A DNA stretch of 42,830 nucleotides from Oscillospiraceae bacterium (GCA_017452605.1 JAFTMB010000005.1:1-42830); one strand, 5' to 3'. Positions 22,142-31,622 are shown, counted from the stretch's first letter. Numbers and translations: made by a program. The notes: generated from the sequence alone by a model not told the origin.

Positions 22142-23269
22142 ATGAGTGAAGTTTATGTACATAGCTATTTGAATGAGCGCGGTGAGCAGGTTCCTGCCCA
22201 TGAAACCGAGCGGGTCAGGGAAGTTCGCTATACCCACCATACGCCTGAGCAGCTGCGACAGATCGCCGTAGACTACATGTGCCGCATGGCAAGAGTGAAG
22301 TGGACCTGCAAGGATCGCATCGACTATTCTTTTAACAATGAATTGTTGGTTTATGAGCCCGGTCAAACCTATGTGGGCATGATCTACAACAACTGCAGAA
22401 ACGGTTTGGAGAACTTCTGCGAAGCGTTGGATGAAAATGGCGTTTATTCTCTGGAGGACATCGGCTGGGATACCGCTCCCGGTAACTCCTGCGCTACCTC
22501 CATTAAGCACGCTTGGCAGCTGATCAGCCCCGATGTGGATTACACCTACAGCGTCGATATGATGCCTTACTACAAGGAGACCACCATCCTTCCCGTTGGC
22601 GACATTAACTGGGATCTGTACGATGGCAAAAATACCACGGAATCCATTGTCAAAAACACAGATAAGAATGTCCTCATGGAAGCCTATGCCATGGCGCTGC
22701 CCGGCGAAGGCTTTGAACGGTATCTGGATACCGGCGGACACGCGCTGATGGTTACCATGGATCCTATCGTTGTCCGCAATGAAGACGGCACCATCAATCC
22801 CGAAGAAAGCTATGTCTTCCTCACTGATCAGAACAATCGTATCAACAACTTCCGTGACTATCCTTCCAGCTGGAAGCTGGATTTCAAGACCAGCTTTGAA
22901 AAGTGCTATACCTGTGGCTGGCTGCCGGTTACCATCAAGCAGCTGCGCGAGGGCGGCGCTGAGGTTCCGGATTACGAGCTGGCCGGTGTACCCACCACCC
23001 AGTCTTTGGAAGCCGGCGTGGGTCTTAAGGGCAGCGTAAAGTGCAACTACTGCGTTGTGACACTGTGCGCTCAGATTCATAAGGATTGCGCTCATGGCGA
23101 TGTTGTACAGGAGGCGCAGATCCATCCCTACAAGAAGGAAGTTTCTCTGGAACTGCTAAGCGATAAGCTGGACTGGAACGCTCTGGGCGAAGGTGATTAC
23201 CACCTTACCCTGAATGTTACTGTAGGCCTGGAAAGCAGAATCCTTTTTGACGTAGCATTTAAAAAATAA
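22142..23269 (+). CDS. Peptidase-like paralogue 6 without export signal (predicted cytoplasmic)
   Basis: 375 residues, start at the ATG after GGAGA. The N terminus (MSEVYVHSYLNERGEQVPAH) is hydrophilic: no signal peptide, lipobox or membrane helix, unlike all other copies. The domain is otherwise full length: DYMCRMARVKW, YNNCRNG, GNSCATSIKHAW (Cys117), DMMPYYKETTILPVG, GDINWDLYDGKNT, LDTGGHALMVTMDP (His200), TDQNNR and YPSSWKLD, with a C-terminal Ig-like part. It contains about 11 cysteines, far more than the exported copies, which fits the reducing cytoplasm. The GDALVRY segment is changed to GEGFERY. It follows paralogue 5 by 36 bases and precedes a glycoside hydrolase gene that also lacks a signal. 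A cytoplasmic role in handling an imported substrate is possible, but this is inference. Confidence 0.82.
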   Translation: MSEVYVHSYLNERGEQVPAHETERVREVRYTHHTPEQLRQIAVDYMCRMARVKWTCKDRIDYSFNNELLVYEPGQTYVGMIYNNCRNGLENFCEALDENGVYSLEDIGWDTAPGNSCATSIKHAWQLISPDVDYTYSVDMMPYYKETTILPVGDINWDLYDGKNTTESIVKNTDKNVLMEAYAMALPGEGFERYLDTGGHALMVTMDPIVVRNEDGTINPEESYVFLTDQNNRINNFRDYPSSWKLDFKTSFEKCYTCGWLPVTIKQLREGGAEVPDYELAGVPTTQSLEAGVGLKGSVKCNYCVVTLCAQIHKDCAHGDVVQEAQIHPYKKEVSLELLSDKLDWNALGEGDYHLTLNVTVGLESRILFDVAFKK

Positions 23270-23275
23270 GATAGC

Positions 23276-23315
23276 AAACGGAACCGATGGCGATTTCGCT
23301 GTCGGTAACCGTTTT
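23276..23315 (+). terminator. Probable terminator after the peptidase-like array
   Basis: An imperfect hairpin AAACGG-ACCGA-GCGA paired with CGC-TCGGT-CCGTTT, followed by TTTT. Mismatches make it weaker than the other terminators here; readthrough into the glycoside hydrolase gene is plausible, as no good promoter lies between. Confidence 0.55.
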
Positions 23316-23361
23316 ATGTAAGAAAAAATGTTCGGAATGACTGTATAAAGGGGAACGATTT

Positions 23362-26300
23362 ATGTACGACGATAAGAAACAAGCGTTTTCCATGGAATTA
23401 TTCCAAAATCCGACCTGTGCATACCGCGGCGCACCCTTCTGGTCCTGGAACGGCGCGCTGAAAAAGGAAACCCTGGAAAAGCAGATTGATGTTATGCACA
23501 AGATGGGTCTGGGCGGATACCACATCCACTCCAGAATCGGATTGGAAACGGAGTATTTGGGAGAAGAATTCCTGGAGCTTGTAAAGCACTGCCATGCCTA
23601 TGGCCGGGAAAAGGGAATGCTGACATACCTCTACGACGAGGATAAGTGGCCCTCCGGCGCCGGCGGCGGTCGCGTTGCCTGCAACGAGGAATATGCCGCC
23701 AGATATTTGCTGTTCAGCAAGAATGTTTACCCCGAGGGATTTTTAGACAGAAAGATCATTGCCACTTCCAGACTTTCCAAGAACGGTAAGGTGTCTTTGA
23801 TTTGCCGCTACGACGTCAAGCTCGACGACGGCAAGCTGGTGTCCTACCGGAAGCTGGAAGAGGGTGAGGCAGGGGAGAATGTCTGGTATGCCTATCGGCT
23901 GGTCACCGAGCCGCTGAGTTGGTTTAACAATCAGCCTTATGCAGATACCCTGAACCCGGAGGCAATCCGTCAGTTTATCAATGTGACCCATGAGCCTTAC
24001 TACAAGGCAGTGGGCGAGCATTTCTCCAAGACCATTCCCTCGATTTTTACTGATGAACCCAGCTTCCACAAGCAGGAAGAGCTGCCCAATGGCCGGGCCA
24101 ATGAGGATGTGGGCATCGCCTACACCGACACCATGGAAGACTTCTTCCGGGAGCGTTACGGCTACAGTTTGCTATCCTGTCTTCCGGAAGTTTTCTGGGA
24201 GCGCGCTGACGGCGTGCTTTCCCAGGCCAGATACCATTATCACGATTGCGTTGCCTGGATGTTTGCCTATGCTTACGGCAAGACCATTTACGATTGGTGT
24301 AACGATCACAATCTGCTGGCAACCGGACATCTGCTGTTTGAAGAAAAGCTGGAAAGCCAGTCCCGGGTTGTGGGCGAGGTCATGCGTACCCTTCGCTATT
24401 TCACCCTTCCCGGCGTGGATATGCTGGCTGACCGTCACGAATATACTACCGTTAAGCAGGCCCAGAGCGTGGCCCGGCAGTACGGTTATCCCGGCGTTTT
24501 GAGTGAGCTTTACGGTGTCACCAACTGGGACTTTGACTTCCGCGGCCATAAGCACCAGGGCGATTGGCAGGCTGCTATGGGCGTTACCACCCGTGTTCAC
24601 CACCTGGTGTGGATGACGATGGGCGGCGAATCCAAGCGCGACTATCCTTCGCCTATGGATGAGCATGCCACCTGGAGTGACAAGTATCACACCATCGAAG
24701 ATTACTTTGCCCGGCTGAATGTTGCCTTGACCAGAGGCTCTTCCAACTGCCGGATCGCTATGCTGCATCCCGTGGAAAGCTACTGGATGCTGATGGGCCC
24801 CAACCAGGATACTGCCCAGAGCCGCAAGGAACTGGAAGATCTGTTCCAGGATACTACGGAATGGCTGCTGTTTAACCTTCTGGACTTTGACTATGCTTCC
24901 GAAGCCCTGCTTCCTGAGCAGTATGTCAAGACCGATGACGGCAAGCTGCACCTAGGTCAAATGGCCTATGAGGCGGTTGTGGTTCCGGGCATGATTACCA
25001 TGCGTTCTACCACTTTGCAGGCTTTGCAGAACTTTGCAAAGGCCGGCGGCAAGGTCGTCTTCATGGGTCAGATTCCCAGCTATGTAGACGGCGTGCCTTC
25101 CGATGCGGTTAAGGCTTTCGCCGCACAGTGCAGCTGCATTGGGTACGAAAAGTATGCTTTGCTTGATCAGCTGGAAAAGTATCGTGATGTGGAAATCCTG
25201 GGTAAGGATTACCTGCGGTCTCAGCGCCTGATTTACCAGCTGCGCCGCGATGGCGAGCATCAGTGGCTGTTCATTGCCCAGGGTAAGCCTGACGACCGCT
25301 TGGAGACCAGTCACTGGGTATCCCAGACGGGTAGGGAAGACTTTACCATCCGCATCCGCGGAAGCTATGATGTTGAGCGGTTTGATGCCAACACCGGTGA
25401 GGTTTGCGATGTTCAGGTTGTTCATGAGAACGGCTGGACTGTGCTGAATTACGGCTTCTTTGCTCAGGATTCTTTGCTGCTTCGCCTGCGTCAAGCAAAA
25501 CAGCTTTGCGTCGAGCCGCTGAAGAGCGAAAAGGAAAGAACCGTTGTGGCAGAGAATTACCTCCCGGCCTTTGCTTCCTATCAGCTCCATGAGCCCAATG
25601 TCCTGATTCTCGATTGCGCCGAGTACTCCTTGAACAACGGCCCCTGGCACGAAAAGGAAGAAATGCTTCGGCTGGATGCCAATGTCCGCAAGGAATGTGG
25701 CTATATGCTGCGTACCGCCAACTTCCCCCAGCCCTGGCTGGAGCCTACGAAGCCGGTGGAGCATACCATCTCCCTGCGTTACCGGATTTTCTCTGAGATT
25801 CCGGTTGCAAATGTGGACTTGGGCTTTGAACTGTATGACAATGCCACCATTACCTTCAACGGTAAGCAGGTTGATGCCAAGCCCAACGGCTATTTTGTAG
25901 ACGCCTGCATTTCCAAGGTTAGCTTGGGCGATGTGAAGGCAGGGGAGAACGAGCTGGTGATTACCATGCCCTTCGGCCCCGGCGTCGATCTGGAAAACGG
26001 CTATCTGCTGGGCGATTTCGGCGTCCGCGTCACCGGTGACCAGGCAGTGATTACAAGCCTTCCGGAAAAGCTGGCCTTTGGCAACATTGTTCCTCAGGGC
26101 CTTGCTTTCTACGGCGGCGTTCTCACTTACGAGTGCCGGATTGAAACCAGCGGAAATGATGTGGAGCTGGAAATCCCTGAGTACAACGCAACCACCCTTT
26201 GCGTGGAGCTGGATGACCAGAGTAAGGATCTGTATGCCGAGCCTTATCGGGTGGTATTTAGGAATGTTCCCGCCGGAAAGCATACGGTGAAGATTACCAT

Positions 26301-26469
26301 GTACGGCTCCCGGATCAACACCTTCGGTCAGATCCACAACTGCAACCGCAAGGAGCGCTACTGGGGCAACAAAACCTGGAGAACAACCGGCAAGAACTGG
26401 AGCTACCTATATCAGCTCCGCCCTGTAGGTGTTATGGTTGCGCCTCTGGTTAGAGAGATTACGGACTAA
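23362..26469 (+). CDS. GH106-like (alpha-L-rhamnosidase-type) glycoside hydrolase
   Basis: 1035 residues with AAAGGGGAA upstream. The N terminus (APFWSWNGALKKETLEKQI, then MGLGGYHIHSRIGL and YDEDKWPSGAGGG) is typical of large Firmicute proteins in the alpha-L-rhamnosidase/GH106-like group with a TIM-barrel catalytic domain. Likely acidic catalytic candidates by context are Glu232 in FTDEPSF and Glu382 in LSELYG, both at predicted strand ends. The C-terminal third is beta-rich with a galactose-binding-like segment (YRIFSEIPVANVDLGFELYD region). There is no signal peptide, so it would act on imported oligosaccharides. It lies between the peptidase-like array and an ABC sugar importer. Assignment to GH106 proper and substrate rhamnose are uncertain; other related unclassified hydrolase families share this start. 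Confidence 0.72.
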   Translation: MYDDKKQAFSMELFQNPTCAYRGAPFWSWNGALKKETLEKQIDVMHKMGLGGYHIHSRIGLETEYLGEEFLELVKHCHAYGREKGMLTYLYDEDKWPSGAGGGRVACNEEYAARYLLFSKNVYPEGFLDRKIIATSRLSKNGKVSLICRYDVKLDDGKLVSYRKLEEGEAGENVWYAYRLVTEPLSWFNNQPYADTLNPEAIRQFINVTHEPYYKAVGEHFSKTIPSIFTDEPSFHKQEELPNGRANEDVGIAYTDTMEDFFRERYGYSLLSCLPEVFWERADGVLSQARYHYHDCVAWMFAYAYGKTIYDWCNDHNLLATGHLLFEEKLESQSRVVGEVMRTLRYFTLPGVDMLADRHEYTTVKQAQSVARQYGYPGVLSELYGVTNWDFDFRGHKHQGDWQAAMGVTTRVHHLVWMTMGGESKRDYPSPMDEHATWSDKYHTIEDYFARLNVALTRGSSNCRIAMLHPVESYWMLMGPNQDTAQSRKELEDLFQDTTEWLLFNLLDFDYASEALLPEQYVKTDDGKLHLGQMAYEAVVVPGMITMRSTTLQALQNFAKAGGKVVFMGQIPSYVDGVPSDAVKAFAAQCSCIGYEKYALLDQLEKYRDVEILGKDYLRSQRLIYQLRRDGEHQWLFIAQGKPDDRLETSHWVSQTGREDFTIRIRGSYDVERFDANTGEVCDVQVVHENGWTVLNYGFFAQDSLLLRLRQAKQLCVEPLKSEKERTVVAENYLPAFASYQLHEPNVLILDCAEYSLNNGPWHEKEEMLRLDANVRKECGYMLRTANFPQPWLEPTKPVEHTISLRYRIFSEIPVANVDLGFELYDNATITFNGKQVDAKPNGYFVDACISKVSLGDVKAGENELVITMPFGPGVDLENGYLLGDFGVRVTGDQAVITSLPEKLAFGNIVPQGLAFYGGVLTYECRIETSGNDVELEIPEYNATTLCVELDDQSKDLYAEPYRVVFRNVPAGKHTVKITMYGSRINTFGQIHNCNRKERYWGNKTWRTTGKNWSYLYQLRPVGVMVAPLVREITD

Positions 26470-26506
26470 GAGAAATAGCAATTTCTGTAAAATTTCGTAA
26501 TTTCGG

Positions 26507-26535
26507 TTGACTTATTCTACTAATGGTTGTATAAT
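26507..26535 (+). promoter_or_regulatory. Promoter of the ABC sugar importer operon
   Basis: TTGACT at 26507-26512, a 17-base spacer and TATAAT at 26530-26535, followed by a leader of about 75 bases. It serves the two permeases and, probably, the binding protein. Confidence 0.85.
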
Positions 26536-26617
26536 TTACCATTATGGATATGTTCGTATAAGCAGAGGAATGTACAGCGTACATTGAAGTTTCTTCAGAA
26601 GATTTTTTAGAGGTGAT

Positions 26618-27574
26618 ATGATGAAAACAAAAACCAAAACCAATGAGCCTCAAGTCAAAATTGGCTTGAACTTCTGGCAGAAAATGGCCAGAGACTGGCA
26701 GTTGTGGGTACTTTCCTTAATCCCGCTGCTGTACTTAATTCTCTTCCGTTATCTGCCTATGTTCGGTGTTGTAATCTCTTTCCAGGATTACAAGATGGGT
26801 GCTCCCTTTATCGGCCCCAAGACCGAATGGGTCGGCTTCGACCACTTTATCCGGTTCTTTAAGAACCCCTACTGCTGGCGTTACATCAGAAACACTCTGT
26901 CTTTGAGCGTTCTGTCTGTCATCTTTATTTTCCCTGCAGGTATTTTCCTGGCCCTGGTTTTCAATGAAATCCGCATCAAGAAAATCCAGTCTGCGGCTAC
27001 CACCATCAGTATCCTGCCTCACTTCATCTCCGTTGTTGTTATTGTCGCTATGCTGCGCAATATCTTCTCCGTTGACGGCGGCCTGGTTAACAAGGTTATT
27101 GTGTCCATGGGCGGTGAAGCGATTGACTTTATGGGAGCTTCTGAATGGTTCCGTCCTCTGTACATTGGTTCCGGTATGTGGGCCGGCGCCGGCTATGCTG
27201 CCATCGTGTATACCGCAGCTATCGCAGGCATCGATCCCTCTTTGTACGAAGCAGCCAAGATTGACGGCGCAAACCGTTGGCGTCAGCTGCTGAACATCAC
27301 TCTGCCCTGCATCCTTCCCACCATCGCCACCATGCTGATTCTGAGAATCGGCAGCCTGATGTCTGTTGGTTACGAAAAGGTTTTGCTGATGCAGACCGGT
27401 TCCACCAACGATGTTGCCGACATTCTGTCCACCTATACTTACCGTATTGGTATTTTGGACGGTCAGTCCAGCTACGCATCGGCTATTGGCTTGTTTAACT
27501 CTGTTGTTAACCTGATTTTGGTTATCAGCGCCAACAAGGTCTCTGCGAAGCTGACTGAGTCTTCCCTGTGGTAA
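26618..27574 (+). CDS. ABC sugar transporter permease, LplB-type
   Basis: 318 residues. It is a CUT1-family inner component: LLYLILFRYLPMFGVVISFQDY at the N terminus is the hallmark of LplB/YteP-like permeases, six hydrophobic helices follow, and the EAA loop reads YEAAKIDGANRWRQLLNITLP, the site that docks the ATPase. Two ATG codons are adjacent (26618 and 26621); the extended AGAGGTGAT ribosome site gives the second better spacing, so the real protein may be one residue shorter. It overlaps nothing and lies 12 bases before the second permease. No ATPase gene is nearby; such systems in Firmicutes commonly share an MsmX-type ATPase encoded elsewhere (established for Bacillus). Confidence 0.9.
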   Translation: MMKTKTKTNEPQVKIGLNFWQKMARDWQLWVLSLIPLLYLILFRYLPMFGVVISFQDYKMGAPFIGPKTEWVGFDHFIRFFKNPYCWRYIRNTLSLSVLSVIFIFPAGIFLALVFNEIRIKKIQSAATTISILPHFISVVVIVAMLRNIFSVDGGLVNKVIVSMGGEAIDFMGASEWFRPLYIGSGMWAGAGYAAIVYTAAIAGIDPSLYEAAKIDGANRWRQLLNITLPCILPTIATMLILRIGSLMSVGYEKVLLMQTGSTNDVADILSTYTYRIGILDGQSSYASAIGLFNSVVNLILVISANKVSAKLTESSLW

Positions 27575-27586
27575 GGAGGTTTCACA

Positions 27587-28495
27587 ATGAGTAAAAATGC
27601 AAATCGTATTAAAGGTTCTAAGAGCGACTATGTATTGGACGCCATCGTGCTGACCATTACCGCCTTTGTTATTATCGTTACACTGTATCCGCTGATCTAC
27701 GTTGTCAGTATGTCCATCAGTGATCCTCTGAGCGCATCCCGTGGTGAAGTTATTTTGTTCCCCAAGGGCTTCAGTATCCTTTCTTATAAGAAAGCGATGG
27801 CGGACGATGCTATCTGGCAGGGCTATGCCAACACCGTGTGGTACACTGTAGTCGGTACCATTTCCAGCCTGGCTGCTACTATGCTTGGCGCATATCCTCT
27901 GTCCCGTAAGAGCTTCGTAGGTAGAAAGTTCTTTAATACCCTGCTGCTGGTTCAGATGTTCTTTGGCGGCGGTATGATTCCCACCTACATCGTCGTTGTT
28001 AAGGTTCTGGGTCTGTACAACTCCCGCTGGGCAATGATCCTGCCTGCCCTTACCTCTGCATTCAACATCTTCATCGCAAGAAACTTCATTCTCTCTCTGC
28101 CTGAAGAACTGCTCGACTGTGCCAAGATCGACGGCGCATCCGAGTTCCGTATTTTCACAAACATCATCATCCCGCTTTCCAAGTCGGTTATGTCTGTTTT
28201 GACCATCTACCTGGCTATCGGTTACTGGAACAGCTACTTCCCCTCCGTTCTGTACCATGGCGACTCCAGCCTGCATCCTCTTGGTATGTATGTTCGTAAG
28301 ATGGTTATTCAGAACTCCATTTTGAATATGGGTGACGATGCCATGGGCGGCATGATAAGCGCGGAATCGTTGCTTTCCAGCCTGCAGCTGAAGTACACGG
28401 TTATCGTTATCGCTGTTTTGCCCCTGCTCCTGATTTACCCCTTCTTCAGCAAGTACATGAAAAAGGGCCTGATGGTTGGCTCCATCAAGGGCTAA
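27587..28495 (+). CDS. ABC sugar transporter permease, LplC/YtcP-type
   Basis: 302 residues with AAGGAGG close before the ATG. Features of the second CUT1 permease: an N-terminal helix, the segment VVSMSISDPLSASRGEV typical of YtcP/LplC, the EAA loop LLDCAKIDGASEFRIFTNIIIPLSKSV (in overlapping shorter motifs), and the end YPFFSKYMKKGLMVGSIKG that is very characteristic of the group. It forms a heterodimer with the upstream permease to bring oligosaccharides across the membrane. It is followed after about 80 bases by the binding-protein gene. Confidence 0.9.
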   Translation: MSKNANRIKGSKSDYVLDAIVLTITAFVIIVTLYPLIYVVSMSISDPLSASRGEVILFPKGFSILSYKKAMADDAIWQGYANTVWYTVVGTISSLAATMLGAYPLSRKSFVGRKFFNTLLLVQMFFGGGMIPTYIVVVKVLGLYNSRWAMILPALTSAFNIFIARNFILSLPEELLDCAKIDGASEFRIFTNIIIPLSKSVMSVLTIYLAIGYWNSYFPSVLYHGDSSLHPLGMYVRKMVIQNSILNMGDDAMGGMISAESLLSSLQLKYTVIVIAVLPLLLIYPFFSKYMKKGLMVGSIKG

Positions 28496-28574
28496 TCCGC
28501 AGGAGTGTTATTAACATAGTAATTACAGGATTTTACCTGGAATTATAACATTGCTTTGGGAAAGGATTATTAAA

Positions 28575-30215
28575 ATGAAAAAGCGTTTATTTGCTCTGCT
28601 TATGGCTGCTGTTATGCTGCTGGGCTTGGTCGCATGCGCTGATACCAGCGATGACGGCCCCAGCGGTAACTACAATGCCAACCTGCAGCCCGGCGACCCC
28701 GAGACCTGGCTGAGCCACGATAAGGTCACTCTGACCGTTCTGACCAACGAAGGCTCCAGCACTGAGAACCCCCCCGCTTCCAACGACCTGCCTTTCTGGA
28801 AGTTCCTGGAAGAGTATACCAACGTTCATATTGAATGGGAAGTTGCTTCCGCTGTTGGTTATACCGAGGTTGTTTCCACCCGTCTTTCTGCCGGCGTTGA
28901 GCTGCCCGACATTATGATGATCAACACCATCGGTAACGGCGAAAAGGCCGGTGACAACGGTGTTCTGGTTGATATGGCTCCCTACTGGGATACCCACTTC
29001 ACCAACACCAATGCTTACTGGGATGCCCAGGGCGTTGACTTCGAGTCCCACATCACCACCGGTGACGGCAACATCTACGCTCTGGTCGGTATGGCTGAGC
29101 CCGTAGAAGGCCACATCACCCTGATGTACAACACCGATTGGCTGAAGACTCTGAACAAGGAAGTTCCCACCACTCTTGACGAGTTCACCGATCTGCTGCG
29201 CGCTATGAAGCAGGCCGGCGACCTGAACGGTAACGGCGTTGACGATGAAATCTGCTTCACCGCTGCTGGCTTTGCCGGCTTGATGGACTGCATCGGTACC
29301 GCTTTCGGTCTGGAGCAGTACGAATCCTGGGATGCATTTGCTTCCAAGGACGGCAAGGTTTACTCTGAGTACACCTCCGACAACATGAGAAACTTCCTGG
29401 AGTACCTGAACGAGCTGTTCAACGAGGGTATTCTGGATAAGGAAATCGCTTCCATGAACGCTTCCTTCCTGGCTGAGAAGATCGCTTCTGACCGCGTTGG
29501 AGTATTTGGTTACTACTCCAGCTTCGCTATCAGCTATGGCCAGCTGACTCCTCGTGCTCAGAAGGAAAAGAATCCCTACGGTGAGTACTTCACCCTGGGT
29601 GTTGCGCTGGCTTCCAAGTACAATAACAACAAGGGTTACTTCATGCGCCGTGAGCGCGCTGTCGGCGCCCCCACCGCTATCACCACCGAGTGCGACAATG
29701 TCGAGCTGGCTTGCAGATGGCTGGATACCCTGTACGCTGATCCCAACGTCCTGAATGTCCGTCAGTACGGCATTGAAGGCGAGGATTGGAAGAAGGGCGA
29801 AAACGGTGAGATCGAAATCCTCTACCCCGCTGACGGTTCTCCCAGAGACATTTCCTCCAAGGGCTGCGGCCAGATTCCTCTGTGCCACTTCCAGACCGTT
29901 GCTCAGCTGACTGAGGGCATGGATCAGTACCCCTGGTACCAGCAGCAGTACGAGCGCATGAGAACCGAGTCTGAGTGGAAGACTCCCACTGTTCCTCACC
30001 TGCAGCTGTTCCAGGACGAGGAAAAGGAAATCATGTCCATGTACAACGTTGACGTCAAGGGCGTCTTCGGTGAATGGCGTGCAAAGTTCGTTACCAATAA
30101 GTCCAATATCAAGACCGAATGGGATAAGTACCTGCAGGAAATGAAGGACATGGGCAGCGACGAGCTGACCGGCGCATGGCAGATGGTTTACGACAGAACC
30201 ATTGGCGCTCAATAA
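28575..30215 (+). CDS. Sugar-binding lipoprotein of the ABC importer (LipO/LplA-type)
   Basis: 546 residues from the ATG at 28575; upstream AAAGGA fits, and the protein then starts with a clean lipoprotein signal MKKRLFALLMAAVMLLGLVAC (written here without the following residues), Cys21 being the lipidated residue. The length and motifs (DLPFWKFLEEYTNVHIEWE, then LPDIMMIN, GDLNGNGVDDEICF with a calcium-site-like DxNGNG) are those of type-1 solute-binding proteins paired with LplB/YtcP permeases. It captures an oligosaccharide outside the cell. The codon bias (GAC/ACC/AAG) indicates high expression, as expected for the excess binding component. A strong terminator follows. Confidence 0.88.
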   Translation: MKKRLFALLMAAVMLLGLVACADTSDDGPSGNYNANLQPGDPETWLSHDKVTLTVLTNEGSSTENPPASNDLPFWKFLEEYTNVHIEWEVASAVGYTEVVSTRLSAGVELPDIMMINTIGNGEKAGDNGVLVDMAPYWDTHFTNTNAYWDAQGVDFESHITTGDGNIYALVGMAEPVEGHITLMYNTDWLKTLNKEVPTTLDEFTDLLRAMKQAGDLNGNGVDDEICFTAAGFAGLMDCIGTAFGLEQYESWDAFASKDGKVYSEYTSDNMRNFLEYLNELFNEGILDKEIASMNASFLAEKIASDRVGVFGYYSSFAISYGQLTPRAQKEKNPYGEYFTLGVALASKYNNNKGYFMRRERAVGAPTAITTECDNVELACRWLDTLYADPNVLNVRQYGIEGEDWKKGENGEIEILYPADGSPRDISSKGCGQIPLCHFQTVAQLTEGMDQYPWYQQQYERMRTESEWKTPTVPHLQLFQDEEKEIMSMYNVDVKGVFGEWRAKFVTNKSNIKTEWDKYLQEMKDMGSDELTGAWQMVYDRTIGAQ

Positions 30216-30258
30216 TCCAATAATTCTGTCACACGCAATGATACATTGAGTTAGTGGG

Positions 30259-30298
30259 GACGCCGTAAATATCGGTGTATATTTACGGCGTCTCTTTC
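30259..30298 (+). terminator. Intrinsic terminator of the importer operon
   Basis: A 14-bp perfect stem GACGCCGTAAATAT (30259-30272) with 30279-30292, a 6-base loop and a TCTTT run. Confidence 0.85.
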
Positions 30299-30330
30299 TA
30301 CGGGATTTTGTAGAAGAAAGGTGAATGATA

Positions 30331-31611
30331 ATGGATAAAGTAAAAGTTGGCGTATTGGGTGCTGGCCGCGGCGATATGATGATCAAGTACTGCGCCAATG
30401 CCGACAACGCTGAATTGGTCGCTGTTTGTGACTTCAACGAGTTCTTCCTGAACCGTGCGAAGGCAAGATGCGGCACCGAGACCGTTACTTATTACTCTGA
30501 TTTCGAAGACTTCATCAAGCACGATATGGATGCAGTGGTTCTGGCTAACTACGCTACCGACCACGTTCCCTTTGCCATTCGCTGCCTGGAAGCCGGCAAG
30601 CACGTTATCAGCGAGGTTCTGCCCTTTGAAACCCTGAAAGAAGCTGTTGAGCTGGTTGAGGCTGTTGAGAAGAGCGACAAGATCTACGCTTACGCTGAAA
30701 ACTACTGCTTCATGCCCTCCACCCGTGAGATGCGTCGTCTGTACCGGGAAGGTAAGCTGGGCGAGCTGGAATACGGCGAAGGCGAGTACCTGCACAACTG
30801 TGAGTCCGTATGGCATGAAATTACCCAGGGTAACCCCAACCACTGGAGAAATCTGATGTACGAGCACTACTACTGCACTCACTCCGTTGGCCCGCTGATT
30901 CACATCACCGGCCTGCGTCCTGTTGAAGTTACCGGTTTTGAGCTTCCCTACAATGCCCGTAAGGGTAGAATGGGCGGCAAGGGCACTTTGGCAGCTCTGG
31001 AAATCATGAAGATGGAAAACGGCGCCTACTGCAAGAGCGTTCACGGCGACGGCATTTCCAAGAACTCCATCTGGTACACTCTGTACGGACCTATGGGCCG
31101 TATGGAAAGCGCCCGCGAGGATGTGCAGAACGGCAAGATGAAGTTCCTGTACACCAACCTGGACACCTACGAAGGTGAAAACAACCGCGAGGATTACGTC
31201 AAGGGTTATGAGCCCAGAGACGAACTGAGCGACAAGGCTGACAGCTACGGCCACGGCGGCAGTGACTACTACAGCATGTGGAACTTCGTTGAGAAGATCC
31301 GCGGCAAGGAAGACGCTGATACCATCGACGTGTACGAAGCTCTGGATATGGGCCTGACCGGCTATTTCGCATTCCAGTCCGCTCTCATGGGCAACATCCC
31401 CATGGAGATTCCCAACTTCCGCAGCAAGCTGGTTCGCGAGAAGTATCGCCATGATACCGCTTGCACCAATCCTGCTAAGGCTGGCGAAATGCTGCTGCCT
31501 TCCTCCACTCAGGGAGATATTGAGATTCCTGATTCCATTTACGAAGGTCTTCGTGAAAAGTGGGAGAAGAAGATGGCAGAAGATATTGCCAACAACTACG
31601 TAAAGAAATAA
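30331..31611 (+). CDS. Gfo/Idh/MocA-family NAD(P)-dependent oxidoreductase
   Basis: 426 residues from the ATG at 30331, which has AGAAAGGTG at proper spacing; the ATG at 30325 is too close to that site. The N terminus KVGVLGAGRGDMM holds the dinucleotide-binding GxGxxG-like loop; ELVAVCDFNE is the second strand ending in the acidic residue; HVISEVLPFE takes the place of the usual EKP motif. A C-terminal alpha/beta substrate domain follows with HYYCTHSVGPLIHITG. Family members oxidise or reduce sugars, inositols or amino-sugar derivatives. It has a position just after the importer operon and before the aldolase, so a role in breaking down the imported sugar is likely; the substrate is unknown. 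No own promoter was recognised. Confidence 0.85.
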   Translation: MDKVKVGVLGAGRGDMMIKYCANADNAELVAVCDFNEFFLNRAKARCGTETVTYYSDFEDFIKHDMDAVVLANYATDHVPFAIRCLEAGKHVISEVLPFETLKEAVELVEAVEKSDKIYAYAENYCFMPSTREMRRLYREGKLGELEYGEGEYLHNCESVWHEITQGNPNHWRNLMYEHYYCTHSVGPLIHITGLRPVEVTGFELPYNARKGRMGGKGTLAALEIMKMENGAYCKSVHGDGISKNSIWYTLYGPMGRMESAREDVQNGKMKFLYTNLDTYEGENNREDYVKGYEPRDELSDKADSYGHGGSDYYSMWNFVEKIRGKEDADTIDVYEALDMGLTGYFAFQSALMGNIPMEIPNFRSKLVREKYRHDTACTNPAKAGEMLLPSSTQGDIEIPDSIYEGLREKWEKKMAEDIANNYVKK

Positions 31612-31622
31612 ACGCATTTGAT

